Source: CAZCVI01 sp964502145
GTDB lineage: Bacteria > Acidobacteriota > Aminicenantia > UBA2199
Assembly: GCA_964502145.1 (NCBI GenBank)
Contig: CAZCVI010000061.1
Span: forward strand, 1 to 46,670
Length of the DNA stretch: 46,670 nt
Direction: 5' to 3'
This document shows, in pieces, positions 25,233-33,318 of this stretch. The notes under the pieces were generated by a model. It saw only the letters and a program-made list of their open reading frames with translations. It ran no database searches and was not told the DNA's origin. The position numbers and the translations under genes are program-made. Each line of letters starts with the position of its first letter. Position 1 is the stretch's first letter.

Positions 25233-26366
25233 ATGAAAACAATACATCTAATACTGATATTTATAATATTATCCCAACTGGGAACCCTCCAATGGGCAGA
25301 CAAACCCGATGAGCCACAAAACCAAACCGAAGAGCAAGCCGCCCAGGCATTGGCAGCAAAATGCAAAAACCGAATCGTCGCTTCCCCCTTTGTTTTTTAC
25401 ACCCCGGAAACCAGTGTCGCTTTTGGTGCTGCTGGTAGTTATGTGTTTAGACTTGCTGGTTGTGAAAGCAAAACTACCCGTCCTTCTTCCCTCTCGCCCG
25501 TGTTTATTTATACCCTGAAAAAGCAGATGAAATTGCAATTGAGCACTGATCTTTATTTTAAAGATAATGATTACCATGTGAAAGGCGAAATCAAATATGA
25601 AAAATTCCCTTTCAAATTCTATGGCATTGGCAACAACACCCCCGAAACCAACGAGGAGGTTTATACCCCCCAAAATATAAGCTTCTTTGTGACCGTGTTG
25701 AAAAATCTGGGTAGTGGGTTCAGTGCCGGGTTGCAGTACCGGTTATTAAATTGGAAGATGTTAGAGGTGAAAGCCGATGGTTTATTATCTTCCCGGCAGA
25801 TTCCAGGCAGTGAAAAGGGCACTCTTTCCGGTTTCAGTTTTATAGTCAATCATGACACTCGCGACAATATTTATTTTCCCAGTCGGGGTGATTTTTCCGA
25901 GTTGAATGTTCGAGTCCATCCCAAGTTTATGGGTAGTACTTTTCAGTATACTTCTTTGACCCTTGATTTGCGTCAATATATCCCTGTATTTTCTAGCCAT
26001 GTTTTAGCCGCGCAATTTTTACTCCAAACCCAAACCGGTGATGTCCCTTTCGTGGAATTGTCGCGTTTTGGCGGCGAATATTTAATGCGCGGGTATTATA
26101 ATGGCCGGTATCGGGATAAGAATTTAATGGCTATGCAAGCCGAGTACCGTATGCCCCTGTTTGGACGTTTTGGTGTTGTAGGTTTCGCTGGTTTGGCCAA
26201 TGTTGCTGAAAAAATCAACCAATTTGATTTCACTGCCATCAAAAGTTCTTATGGATTTGGGCTTCGCTTTCAGTTCGATAAAAAAGAAAACATCTGGCTT
26301 CGCTTGGATGTTGCCTTTGGTCAAGGTTCCTCTGGATTTTATGTCACTGTTTTTGAAGCCTTTTAA
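25233..26366 (+). CDS. BamA/TamA-like outer-membrane beta-barrel protein
   Basis: 377 residues from ATG 25233, chosen for GAGG 6 nt upstream (an in-frame ATG 12 nt earlier overlaps that site). A signal peptide (KTIHLILIFIILSQLGT, cut near WADK) is followed by amphipathic strands. The C-terminal half matches the Omp85 surface-antigen barrel: FIVNHDTRDNIYFPSRGDF, then ELSRFGGEYLMRGYYNGRYRD with the RGY motif of strand 12-13, and a terminal aromatic FEAF. No POTRA domains are present, so it is not the essential BamA; members of this short type are unstudied secretion or surface proteins. It stands alone between a repeat and its own promoter. Confidence 0.8.
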   Translation: MKTIHLILIFIILSQLGTLQWADKPDEPQNQTEEQAAQALAAKCKNRIVASPFVFYTPETSVAFGAAGSYVFRLAGCESKTTRPSSLSPVFIYTLKKQMKLQLSTDLYFKDNDYHVKGEIKYEKFPFKFYGIGNNTPETNEEVYTPQNISFFVTVLKNLGSGFSAGLQYRLLNWKMLEVKADGLLSSRQIPGSEKGTLSGFSFIVNHDTRDNIYFPSRGDFSELNVRVHPKFMGSTFQYTSLTLDLRQYIPVFSSHVLAAQFLLQTQTGDVPFVELSRFGGEYLMRGYYNGRYRDKNLMAMQAEYRMPLFGRFGVVGFAGLANVAEKINQFDFTAIKSSYGFGLRFQFDKKENIWLRLDVAFGQGSSGFYVTVFEAF

Positions 26367-26408
26367 AAGATAGGCCGTAGCCGACTTTGAGAGTATCGTA
26401 AAAGCAAG

Positions 26409-26512
26409 TGGGAATTCTGGGAGGTCTGGGAATTCTGGGACTTATGGGAGTTTGAGATAAACAGAATTACTCCCATAATTCCCATACTTCCCATAATTCC
26501 CAGACCTCCCAT
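26409..26512. repeat. GGGA-minisatellite hairpin element (copy 3)
   Basis: GGGAATTCT/GGGAGGTCT/GGGACTTAT units are followed, after GAGATAAACAGAAT, by complementary CCCATAATT/CCCAGACCT units. The left flank GTATCGTAAAAGCAAGTGGG and right flank CCCATTAACTT match copy 2. It begins about 40 nt after the stop of the outer-membrane protein gene and ends 35 nt before the glpD-like promoter. Confidence 0.85.
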
Positions 26513-26546
26513 TAACTTCTCGGTAGATTTAGGCAACTCACCCCGT

Positions 26547-26575
26547 TTGACAAAAACGGTTAATTCTTATATGAT
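26547..26575 (+). promoter_or_regulatory. Promoter of the GlpD-like operon
   Basis: TTGACA (26547-26552), 17-nt spacer, TATGAT (26570-26575). The predicted start near 26582 gives a 29-nt leader with TTGGAG before ATG 26611. Confidence 0.65.
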
Positions 26576-26610
26576 GGAATATTCATAAATGAAAAACAAT
26601 TTGGAGAACT

Positions 26611-28101
26611 ATGACACTACTAACAAGAGACCCGAAACTGTTTTCCCAAGGGAACTATGATTTAATAATCGTCGGTGGTGGTATTTATGGCGTGATGCTC
26701 TCTCTGGAGGCAATCCGCCGCGACTTGCGCGTACTTATGATCGAAAAAGGTGATTTTATCAATGCCACCAGTTTGAATCACCTCCGTACCGTCCATGGCG
26801 GGTTAAGATACCTTCAATCTCTTGACATTCCCCGGTTTATGGAATCCGTCGGTGAGCGTAAATGGTTTTTAAAATATTTCCCGCAATTTGTTAATCCCAT
26901 GGCCTGTCTCATGCCTCTTTATAATAAAGGCATACAACGCGATTGGATCATGCGTGTCGCATTATTACTCAATGATATCCTTTCCTTTTCGCGTAACTCT
27001 GGCATTCAAACAAACAGCCACCTCCCCCATGGCCGTGTTATTTCCGCTGCTGCTACCACTGAACTCTTTCATGCTGTAGACAGCCACCACTTAAAAGGCA
27101 GTGCTGTTTGGTACGATGCGTCCATCCAAGAATTTCAGCGTTTATTAATGTCTGTTATCAAACTCGCCGTATCTTCTGAAGCCAGATTCCTTAATTATAT
27201 GGAAGTAAAAGAACTCGTGAAAACCCAAACCGGCATCGCTGGTGTTGTTGCGATTGACCGTGAAGATGGTGAAGGTTATCAATTTAATGCCCCCGTTGTT
27301 ATTAATGCAGCCGGGCCATGGTGCCGTGATATTGCCGCCGCGTTTGATCGCGACTATTTCCCGCTTTTTAAAAAGCGGCTCCTCTTGTGGAACGTTCTTT
27401 TTAATCGTGAAGCCTTGTCTACTGCCGCACTCGCTCTTACTCCCGAACGAGGCAAAGGTCGCGCTTACTTTTTTCATCCCTGGAAAAACCGCTTGCTCGT
27501 TGGAACCGGTGAATTGATAGTGGAAAAAAGCAATCGCGAGACATTGGTCCCCGCCCAGGAGATGGAATTGTTTATTGCCAATATTAACAAGATGGCACCC
27601 GGTCTTAACCTCACCCAGCAAGACATCCAACGCGTGTATTCGGGAATTTTACCTGCCAACGAAAACGGCACCCTCTCAAAACGCGAAGTTATTCTCAACC
27701 ACCAATCCAAAGGCGGACCCAAAGGATTGTATAGTGTTTCCGGCGTCAAGTTTACCACTTCCAGATTAGTTGCTGAAAAAACACTCGATCAGATATTTCC
27801 CTGTTCCCCTAAAAAATCTTATGATGATCTCATGACACAGGTTGAAAAAGATACCTTTACCTGCCATTACGATTGGCAGCCCACCACTGCCGAGGATTTG
27901 CAGCCCTTAAAAGAGATTATTCAAAAAGAGTGTGTGAATCATTTGGGTGATCTCGTGTTGCGGCGCACTTCCCTTGGCGATCATCCCGAACGAGCACGAC
28001 GGATATTACCCCAACTCAAACCCCTCTTTAATTGGGAAGAGGAAAAATGGCAGAACGAAGTCCAACTCCTCGAAAAAGAGTTGAATGCCAGCTATATTTA
28101 A
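26611..28101 (+). CDS. FAD-dependent glycerol-3-phosphate dehydrogenase-like protein
   Basis: 496 residues of the GlpD/DAO family. The FAD-binding motif is YDLIIVGGGIYGVMLSLEA, followed by MIEKGDFINATS and the family signature HGGLRYLQ. Later come NAAGPWCRDIA and VSGVKFTTSRLVAE, the last being the second FAD contact of GlpD. It should oxidise glycerol-3-phosphate or a similar hydroxy-phosphate, passing electrons to quinone at the membrane. The typical C-terminal domain is shorter than in E. coli GlpD. It is the first gene of a three-gene run with an SDR epimerase and an HxH protein, which suggests a lipid or polyol substrate pathway. Family firm, substrate uncertain. Confidence 0.82.
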   Translation: MTLLTRDPKLFSQGNYDLIIVGGGIYGVMLSLEAIRRDLRVLMIEKGDFINATSLNHLRTVHGGLRYLQSLDIPRFMESVGERKWFLKYFPQFVNPMACLMPLYNKGIQRDWIMRVALLLNDILSFSRNSGIQTNSHLPHGRVISAAATTELFHAVDSHHLKGSAVWYDASIQEFQRLLMSVIKLAVSSEARFLNYMEVKELVKTQTGIAGVVAIDREDGEGYQFNAPVVINAAGPWCRDIAAAFDRDYFPLFKKRLLLWNVLFNREALSTAALALTPERGKGRAYFFHPWKNRLLVGTGELIVEKSNRETLVPAQEMELFIANINKMAPGLNLTQQDIQRVYSGILPANENGTLSKREVILNHQSKGGPKGLYSVSGVKFTTSRLVAEKTLDQIFPCSPKKSYDDLMTQVEKDTFTCHYDWQPTTAEDLQPLKEIIQKECVNHLGDLVLRRTSLGDHPERARRILPQLKPLFNWEEEKWQNEVQLLEKELNASYI

Positions 28102-28155
28102 ATTAAAAAAAGCAAAAATAACACGCATAATAACAATAATAAAGGAATCAAAATA

Positions 28156-29142
28156 ATGGAACGAGTATTTGTTACCGGAGCCAATGGTTTTACTGGCAGT
28201 TACCTGTGCAAGGCCTTAATAGAAAAAGGCTATACAGTCACCGCCCTGGTGCGGCAGACCGCCAATCAAGAAAAATTAGTGCAACTTGGAGTGCGCTGTG
28301 TCGTAGGTGATCTCGCTGATCCAACTTCCCTCAAGGGGTTGCTCAATGATATAGATATAGTCTTTCATATAGCCGCCTTGTATCGTCAGGAAGGAGTTTC
28401 CAAGAGTATGTTCACCCAGGTTAACGTTGCAGGCACCCGCGCCCTGTTAGATGAAGCAATCGCTGCCCATGTCAAACGGTTTGTTCATTGCAGTACAGTC
28501 GGTGTACAGGGTGAAATCGCCAATCCTCCCGCCACAGAAGATGCCCCGTTTAATCCCGGTGATCATTATCAAGTTTCCAAATTAGAAGGCGAACTACTCG
28601 CCCGTTCTTATTTTAAAGAGTCAAAGATTGATGGTGTTGTAGTGCGTCCCGTAGGCATATATGGTCCCGGTGATACTCGCTTCTTAAAACTTTTCCGTCA
28701 TATTTATAGAGGGAGTTTCAGAATGATTGGCAAGGGCAAAGCCCTCTATCATCTCACTTTTGTCGAGGACCTTGTTGAGGGTATTATCCTTGCTGGAATC
28801 ACTCCCGCCGCTTCCCAGCAGGTTTATACTATTGGTGGCGATGAATATCTGCCCCTTTCTGACCTCGTGTCTTTAATTTCGCAGATTTTCAATAAACCTG
28901 TATCCAAGTTTCATATTCCCATGTGGCCCGTGTACATTGCCGCCGTATGTTGCGAGAAAATTTGCCGTCCCTTAGGTATCGAACCCCCGCTTTATCGTAG
29001 ACGGCTTGATTTTTTTACCAAGGACAGGGCATTTGATATCACCAAAGCCAAAACAGAATTGCACTATGCCCCCCGTGTCTCCCTTAAAGAAGGTCTCACC
29101 CGCACCGCCCAATGGTACAAAGAAAATGGCTGGCTGGATTAA
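28156..29142 (+). CDS. NAD(P)-dependent epimerase/dehydratase (extended SDR)
   Basis: 328 residues. The Rossmann motif is VTGANGFTGSYL, with DLADPTSL and VFHIAALYR, a VHCSTVGVQG strand carrying the catalytic Ser/Thr, and the YQVSK (YxxxK) pair near residue 140-144. It ends like the 3-beta-hydroxysteroid dehydrogenase/dihydroflavonol reductase subgroup of extended SDRs (PLGIEPPLYRRRLDFF-like). It would oxidise or epimerise a hydroxyl on a sugar, sterol or polyketide. AAAGGAA precedes ATG 28156, 54 nt after the GlpD-like stop; the next gene is 21 nt downstream, so one operon is likely. Substrate cannot be told from sequence. Confidence 0.82.
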   Translation: MERVFVTGANGFTGSYLCKALIEKGYTVTALVRQTANQEKLVQLGVRCVVGDLADPTSLKGLLNDIDIVFHIAALYRQEGVSKSMFTQVNVAGTRALLDEAIAAHVKRFVHCSTVGVQGEIANPPATEDAPFNPGDHYQVSKLEGELLARSYFKESKIDGVVVRPVGIYGPGDTRFLKLFRHIYRGSFRMIGKGKALYHLTFVEDLVEGIILAGITPAASQQVYTIGGDEYLPLSDLVSLISQIFNKPVSKFHIPMWPVYIAAVCCEKICRPLGIEPPLYRRRLDFFTKDRAFDITKAKTELHYAPRVSLKEGLTRTAQWYKENGWLD

Positions 29143-29163
29143 ATATTTAGCAGGAGAACGCTC

Positions 29164-30006
29164 ATGATTCAGAAGACCCGTTTAATGATTGATAGTCATG
29201 TCCATATTTATGATTGTTATGATCTTGAAAGTTTTTTTCAAAATGCCATCACCAACCTCGACTATTTTAATAATAATAAGAATAACACTGACGGTTCAGT
29301 CAGTAATATTCCGTATGCGCGCGTACTTTTATTAACCGAGGGCAAGAGCAATGATTTTTTTTCCCAGTGGCGGGCAGAGGGAACATTTCCCAACCAATCC
29401 GGGTTTCGGTTTGTAGGTACCAAGGAAGAGACCTCCCTCGTATTGACCCAAAATGGTGTACCTCAATGTTATATCCTCCGTGGCAGACAGATCGTCACCC
29501 AGGAGAGTTTGGAAGTATTGTCCGTTTGTTCCTCCCAGAACATTCTCGACGGCTTACCTACAGCCACAGTCATCAATCGGTTAATTGAAAAAGAAGAACC
29601 CGCCGTGTTGGCCTGGGGATTTGGTAAATGGCTTTTCAAACGCGCACGCGTCGTGCAACGACTCATAGAGACCTATCGCACCCCGTATTTATTCTTAGGC
29701 GATAATAGTGGTCGTCCCACGTTTTGGTCCTTCCCCCGTTTATTTAAGCAAGCCCAAACCCTTCATATTCCGTTGCTCAGTGGTTCTGATCCCCTCCCTT
29801 TTCCCGCTGAAATAACCAAGGTTGGAACATTTGGATTCACTATTGAAGGTGATTTCGATGAATATTTACCTGCCGCTTCCATTCGTCGTCTCCTCGTAGC
29901 TCCCGACATCAGCACCCGCATCCATTGCTTCGGCATCCGTGACAACATCACTTCTTTCTTCACTCGCCAATCCAAAATTTATATTAAAAAATACCTCAAG
30001 AAATAA
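29164..30006 (+). CDS. Unrecognised protein with amidohydrolase-like HxH start
   Basis: 280 residues. The opening MIDSHVHIYD is the metal-binding HxH strand of amidohydrolase/PHP-type TIM barrels, but later canonical His/Asp metal ligands are not obvious: candidates are LFLGDNSGRP and LLSGSDPLP, where family members often have their final Asp and where a PHP-like reading would place ligands. No signal peptide is present. AGGAG lies before ATG 29164. It ends the three-gene operon with the GlpD-like and SDR proteins and may act on the same metabolite. A GGGA-repeat arm begins 2 nt after its stop. I do not assign a reaction. Confidence 0.6.
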   Translation: MIQKTRLMIDSHVHIYDCYDLESFFQNAITNLDYFNNNKNNTDGSVSNIPYARVLLLTEGKSNDFFSQWRAEGTFPNQSGFRFVGTKEETSLVLTQNGVPQCYILRGRQIVTQESLEVLSVCSSQNILDGLPTATVINRLIEKEEPAVLAWGFGKWLFKRARVVQRLIETYRTPYLFLGDNSGRPTFWSFPRLFKQAQTLHIPLLSGSDPLPFPAEITKVGTFGFTIEGDFDEYLPAASIRRLLVAPDISTRIHCFGIRDNITSFFTRQSKIYIKKYLKK

Positions 30007-30007
30007 C

Positions 30008-30057
30008 TCCCCTAATTCCCATCACTCCCATCACTCCCATACTTCCCATATTTCCCA
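30008..30057. repeat. Single-arm CCCAT minisatellite (copy 4)
   Basis: Five or six units of TTCCCATCACTCCCAT type, the same unit as the hairpin elements but with only one arm, starting right after the stop of the HxH gene. It lacks the flank GTATCRTAAA. Confidence 0.7.
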
Positions 30058-30077
30058 ATTATTTTTCTATAAACTAT

Positions 30078-30106
30078 TTGAATTTTTATTTTTATTATGC
30101 TATCTT
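30078..30106 (+). promoter_or_regulatory. Promoter of the C69-like gene, near-leaderless
   Basis: TTGAAT (30078-30083), 17-nt spacer ending TGC (extended -10), TATCTT (30101-30106). ATG 30114 is 8 positions past the -10, so the leader is 0-1 nt. Confidence 0.55.
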
Positions 30107-30113
30107 ATTAGTT

Positions 30114-31544
30114 ATGAAAAAGAAGGTGAGGATGAAATTTTATTTTGTTTTTCTGATATTATTCCCCGCGTTGTTTCAGTGGGCCGAGGAAGCGCAGTAC
30201 AGTGGTTTTAGTATTGTGGCTGGCAAGAGGACCACTGAAATCGGGGCAGTGATGATTGCCCATAATGAAGATGAAAAAGGCAAGGACTATTTTGTCAATG
30301 TTCATAAAGTGCAGGGTGGGGCTGTCAAGAAGATCAAGGGCTTCTTTTGGTTTGAGATTCCTGGTGGTGAGTGTGGTGATTCGTATATGAATGAGAGTGG
30401 TCTTGTCATCACTTCCAATGCCTGTGAATCCCGTGAGACCCGGGCCGAATTATCTGGTAGTGGTATTGGTGGCAAGTTGGGGCGCGTTCTTGCCGAACAA
30501 GCAGGAACCGCACGTTTAGCCGTTGAAATAGCCGGACAATTAATAGAAAAATACGGCTATTATGCTTCCGGTCACAGTTTTGCCATTGCCGATACCAATG
30601 AAGCCTGGATATTGCAGGTAGTCAGGGGGAAACATTGGGTCGCCAAACGAGTACCAGAGGATGAAATGGCCGTTGTGTCTAATCGTTTTACTATTGATGC
30701 CATTGATTTTAATGATAAACTTAATTTTAAGGGCGCGCCCGATATTATTGATTATGCCATTCGTAAAGGTTGGTACAACCCCAAGGTCAATGGTCCTTTT
30801 AATTTTACCCAGGCGTATGCTGCGCCCGAAAGCAATAGGGATGAGGGCAATGTGTTACGCGAATGGCGGGCTGTTTCTTTGTTGGCTAAAAAAAAGTTCG
30901 CCCCTACTGATTCTTTGCCTTTCTCTTTTAAACCCAAGACTAAAGTTGAGTTGGCCGATTTTTTTGGTATCTTACGTGATCATTATGAGGATAGCCAATT
31001 CGATGTCACCCGCGATAGCAAGGTTGACTCGCCGCACAAAACATCCAGGCGCACCATTTGCAGTGATGCCACCCGGTATTCATTTGTGGCGCAGATGCGG
31101 TCCGAACCTGTCCGGGAAATTGCCAACATCTTGTGGATTGCTTTTAGTTGTCCTGATTCCAATGCCTATTCTCCTTGGTACTTCTCTATTTCCACTTTAC
31201 CTGAAGGGTATACCCGTGGCAATTCAGAAAGCGTGTTGCCCGAACATATTCCTCAACCCGCTTCCTTTTTTCGTTATTCTCCCGAGTATGCTTTTTGGAG
31301 TTACACCCGGCTCAGTCATAAAGTCGAGGCCAGTTATCGTACAAGCATCAAGATTGTTCGCAAAGAGTGGCAGAACTTTGAGAATTACCTCATGAAAATG
31401 CAGAAAAAAAAGGAGAAGGAATTCACTTATTTTCTCAAAAAGAATAAACGTATCGCCTTGAAACTCATTGCCAATTATGTAGCCGAACTCGAATACCGCA
31501 AATGGTTCCTGGCCAATGAATTAATCGAACAATTGAAAAAGTAA
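30114..31544 (+). CDS. Exported peptidase C69-like protein lacking the N-terminal Cys
   Basis: 476 residues from ATG 30114. A second in-frame ATG at 30132 leaves the same signal peptide (KFYFVFLILFPALFQ, cleavage near AEEA). The family C69 (PepD-like, Ntn-hydrolase) block is visible: FSIVAGKRTTEIGAVMIAHNED, read in parts as IVAGKRTTEIG and IAHNEDE, then NESGLVITSNACESRE and WILQVVRGKHWVAKRVPEDE, and VSNRF. In active members the mature chain begins with the nucleophile Cys a few residues before the GK; here that place holds Gly/Ser/Tyr and no Cys is near. It may be an inactive homologue or use another nucleophile. It stands as a single gene between two repeats. Confidence 0.75.
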   Translation: MKKKVRMKFYFVFLILFPALFQWAEEAQYSGFSIVAGKRTTEIGAVMIAHNEDEKGKDYFVNVHKVQGGAVKKIKGFFWFEIPGGECGDSYMNESGLVITSNACESRETRAELSGSGIGGKLGRVLAEQAGTARLAVEIAGQLIEKYGYYASGHSFAIADTNEAWILQVVRGKHWVAKRVPEDEMAVVSNRFTIDAIDFNDKLNFKGAPDIIDYAIRKGWYNPKVNGPFNFTQAYAAPESNRDEGNVLREWRAVSLLAKKKFAPTDSLPFSFKPKTKVELADFFGILRDHYEDSQFDVTRDSKVDSPHKTSRRTICSDATRYSFVAQMRSEPVREIANILWIAFSCPDSNAYSPWYFSISTLPEGYTRGNSESVLPEHIPQPASFFRYSPEYAFWSYTRLSHKVEASYRTSIKIVRKEWQNFENYLMKMQKKKEKEFTYFLKKNKRIALKLIANYVAELEYRKWFLANELIEQLKK

Positions 31545-31612
31545 CCATCGAAAAGGAAAGGCAGAGGCTTTTCGTACAACGTAAATCCACCATCATTCAA
31601 AAGTTTCAGCAA

Positions 31613-31657
31613 GTCCAGTAAGTCCAGCTTGTCCAGTAAGTCCAGAACGTCCAGTCT
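31613..31657. repeat. 9-bp tandem repeat GTCCAGNNN, five copies
   Basis: GTCCAGTAA, GTCCAGCTT, GTCCAGTAA, GTCCAGAAC and GTCCAGTCT are exact 9-nt steps. The 204-nt gap 31545-31748 holds this array and the next promoter. Confidence 0.8.
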
Positions 31658-31667
31658 TTCCTGACTG

Positions 31668-31696
31668 TTGAAAATAGTGGCAGATTATACTATACT
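31668..31696 (+). promoter_or_regulatory. Promoter of the Rpn-like gene
   Basis: TTGAAA (31668-31673), 17-nt spacer, TATACT (31691-31696). The predicted start near 31703 gives a leader of about 46 nt with AGAAGGAG before ATG 31749. Confidence 0.6.
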
Positions 31697-31748
31697 ATAT
31701 AACATATGATGTAAATATAATTTTAAAAAAAGACAGAAGGAGTAATGA

Positions 31749-32552
31749 ATGCTGGCACCACTGGATAATGGGACCGTTTTTAAAGCGGCGTTTACTGATA
31801 TGACCGTATTTAAGCAGTTTGTAAAAGATATCATTGGCATAGATATCACCGTGGCTAAGATTGAGACAGAAAAAAAATTTAAACCCAAAGCTGGCAATAT
31901 TGACATCACTTTTGATATCTTTGCCGAATCTATTGACCACCGCGTGATTATTGAAATCCAACGCATTGATTACGACTATCACTTCGACCGTTTTCTTCAT
32001 TATTTTATAGCCGCTATTGCCGAATTGCAGCGCAGTTCAATGTTATACTCCATTGGTTGTACCGTGTATACCATTGTCGTATTAACCGCCCCGTATAAAT
32101 TAGATGAAACCCGCCATCAACCGATTCACGATGAAGTGCTCATCACATCGTTGGACCCACGAAATCTACAGGACAAAGTCGTTACTCTTTTCGGTCATAA
32201 ATTAATCTTTTTGAATCATCATTATCGGAATCAAAACACCCCCACTAATTACCTCGATTGGTTGGATTTATTCTACCAGTCCATCCATCAACCAGAACAT
32301 TATCAAGTTAACCTGAAAAACCAGGGCGTTCGCCGGGCTGTCCAGTTAATCGAATACGAAAACCTTAGCCCAGAACAAATGCACCTCATGAAAGTCGACA
32401 CACAACGTAAGATAGTCCTGGGATTTGAACGGGAAGAAGGCAAGAAAGATAAAGCGCTGGAAATAGCCAAATTGATGAAAGCGGAAGGCGAAACAAGCGA
32501 AAAAATCGCCAGATACTCAGGCCTTTCCAAAACAGAGATAGAGAACCTTTAA
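31749..32552 (+). CDS. Rpn-family PD-(D/E)XK nuclease / putative transposase
   Basis: 267 residues of the PDDEXK_2 (Rpn/YhgA-like) family. The N-terminal part has LDNGTVFKAAFTDM and FKQFVKDIIG, and the nuclease core has IDITFDIFAES followed by VIIEIQRIDY, the D...ExQ variant usual for Rpn proteins, and then a helical FDRFLHYFIAAIAELQ. Rpn proteins are DNA endonucleases that promote recombination in vivo; some act as abortive phage-defence toxins (family knowledge). The last ~60 residues are helical with KALEIAKLMKAEGE, also typical. Promoter and AAGGAG are intact, so it is probably expressed. No inverted repeats of a transposon flank it. Confidence 0.88.
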   Translation: MLAPLDNGTVFKAAFTDMTVFKQFVKDIIGIDITVAKIETEKKFKPKAGNIDITFDIFAESIDHRVIIEIQRIDYDYHFDRFLHYFIAAIAELQRSSMLYSIGCTVYTIVVLTAPYKLDETRHQPIHDEVLITSLDPRNLQDKVVTLFGHKLIFLNHHYRNQNTPTNYLDWLDLFYQSIHQPEHYQVNLKNQGVRRAVQLIEYENLSPEQMHLMKVDTQRKIVLGFEREEGKKDKALEIAKLMKAEGETSEKIARYSGLSKTEIENL

Positions 32553-32613
32553 TCGTGTTGCCCTGTTTTTTTTTATCGTAGAGACGTTGAGCGCAACGTT
32601 TTTACCTCCAATT

Positions 32614-33201
32614 TTAAAGCTTTTTGATAATTTGGCGGAAGATTTCGTCAGCTAGGTTTATTGGATTCGGGGATTGTTGCGTTAATTGCGTTTGCATCGG
32701 GTAATTCGGGTCTTTGCCCTTGCTTTGTAAACCGTGCGCAGCCATGAATATTGTTGTTTTGGTTTTAACTTCCATGATTCGGATTTTCATATACACCCGC
32801 GTCGGGTGCAAGCCACCAAAATAATAATCTGTTAACTCTCCCAAAAGAACATAATCGAATTCTTTCGCCCGGGGATATTTCAGCGCCTCTAACAGCGTAT
32901 CTTCTTCCGAGTCACCAATGAAACTCCAAAATGAGGATGTGTCCAACGTCACTACTTTAAATTTTTTAGATTCCAACAGAATCTCGTGGACCATCTCCGC
33001 CACTGCCACACCTTTCCCTCTGGCGTAATGCGGTTCCGCGAAATTGAGTACCAATAAGGAAGAGTCCACCAAGTTATCCCGTTCCAAATGGATGATTATC
33101 TTTGGACCTTTTTCCCCTTTATACAGTGCGCATTGCTGAAGAACGCCCAAACAGAGTAACATTAAAACCCATATTCTTCGATTTCTGTTTTTATTTGCCA
33201 T
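32614..33201 (-). CDS. Probable lipoprotein of CsgG/LpoB-like type
   Basis: 195 residues from ATG 33201 (an upstream in-frame ATG at 33216 falls in the promoter). The signal peptide has a basic start (ANKNRNRR), a hydrophobic run and the lipobox LQQC, so it should be lipidated and anchored in a membrane. The mature part has alternating strands and helices with VLNFAEPHYARGKGVAVAEMV, in parts VLNFAEPHY and KGVAVAEMV, then YVLLGELTDYYFGG, resembling the CsgG/GNA1162-type fold of outer-membrane lipoproteins. The -10 ends 6 nt before the ATG, and no Shine-Dalgarno is present. It has no close operon partner. The family is a fair guess; the partner is not known. Confidence 0.65.
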   Translation of the reverse strand: MANKNRNRRIWVLMLLCLGVLQQCALYKGEKGPKIIIHLERDNLVDSSLLVLNFAEPHYARGKGVAVAEMVHEILLESKKFKVVTLDTSSFWSFIGDSEEDTLLEALKYPRAKEFDYVLLGELTDYYFGGLHPTRVYMKIRIMEVKTKTTIFMAAHGLQSKGKDPNYPMQTQLTQQSPNPINLADEIFRQIIKKL

Positions 33202-33207
33202 AGTATT

Positions 33208-33236
33208 ATTATACACGATTTTTTCCTCTATTTCAA
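33208..33236 (-). promoter_or_regulatory. Promoter of the lipoprotein gene, leaderless arrangement
   Basis: Minus strand TTGAAA (33231-33236), 17-nt spacer ending GTG, TATAAT (33208-33213). Seven nucleotides on is A of ATG 33201. Confidence 0.65.
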
Positions 33237-33246
33237 AAAAAAGATT

Positions 33247-33294
33247 TACCCACGAATAACAAAAAAGGCCAGAACGTCCTGTTATTCGTGGGTA
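33247..33294. terminator. Hairpin after the aldo/keto reductase gene
   Basis: Perfect 15-bp arms TACCCACGAATAACA (33247-33261) and TGTTATTCGTGGGTA (33280-33294) with an 18-nt loop. It follows the minus-strand stop at 33319, and on the minus strand the arm is followed by TCTTTTTTTTG. It shares the ACGAAT/ATTCGT unit with the hairpin at 23547-23633. Confidence 0.7.
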
Positions 33295-33318
33295 TCTTTT
33301 TCCTGTAACCGCTACGAA

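Noticed and set aside
31749..32552. Complete insertion sequence around the Rpn gene
   Set aside because: No terminal inverted repeats or target duplications were seen on either side.
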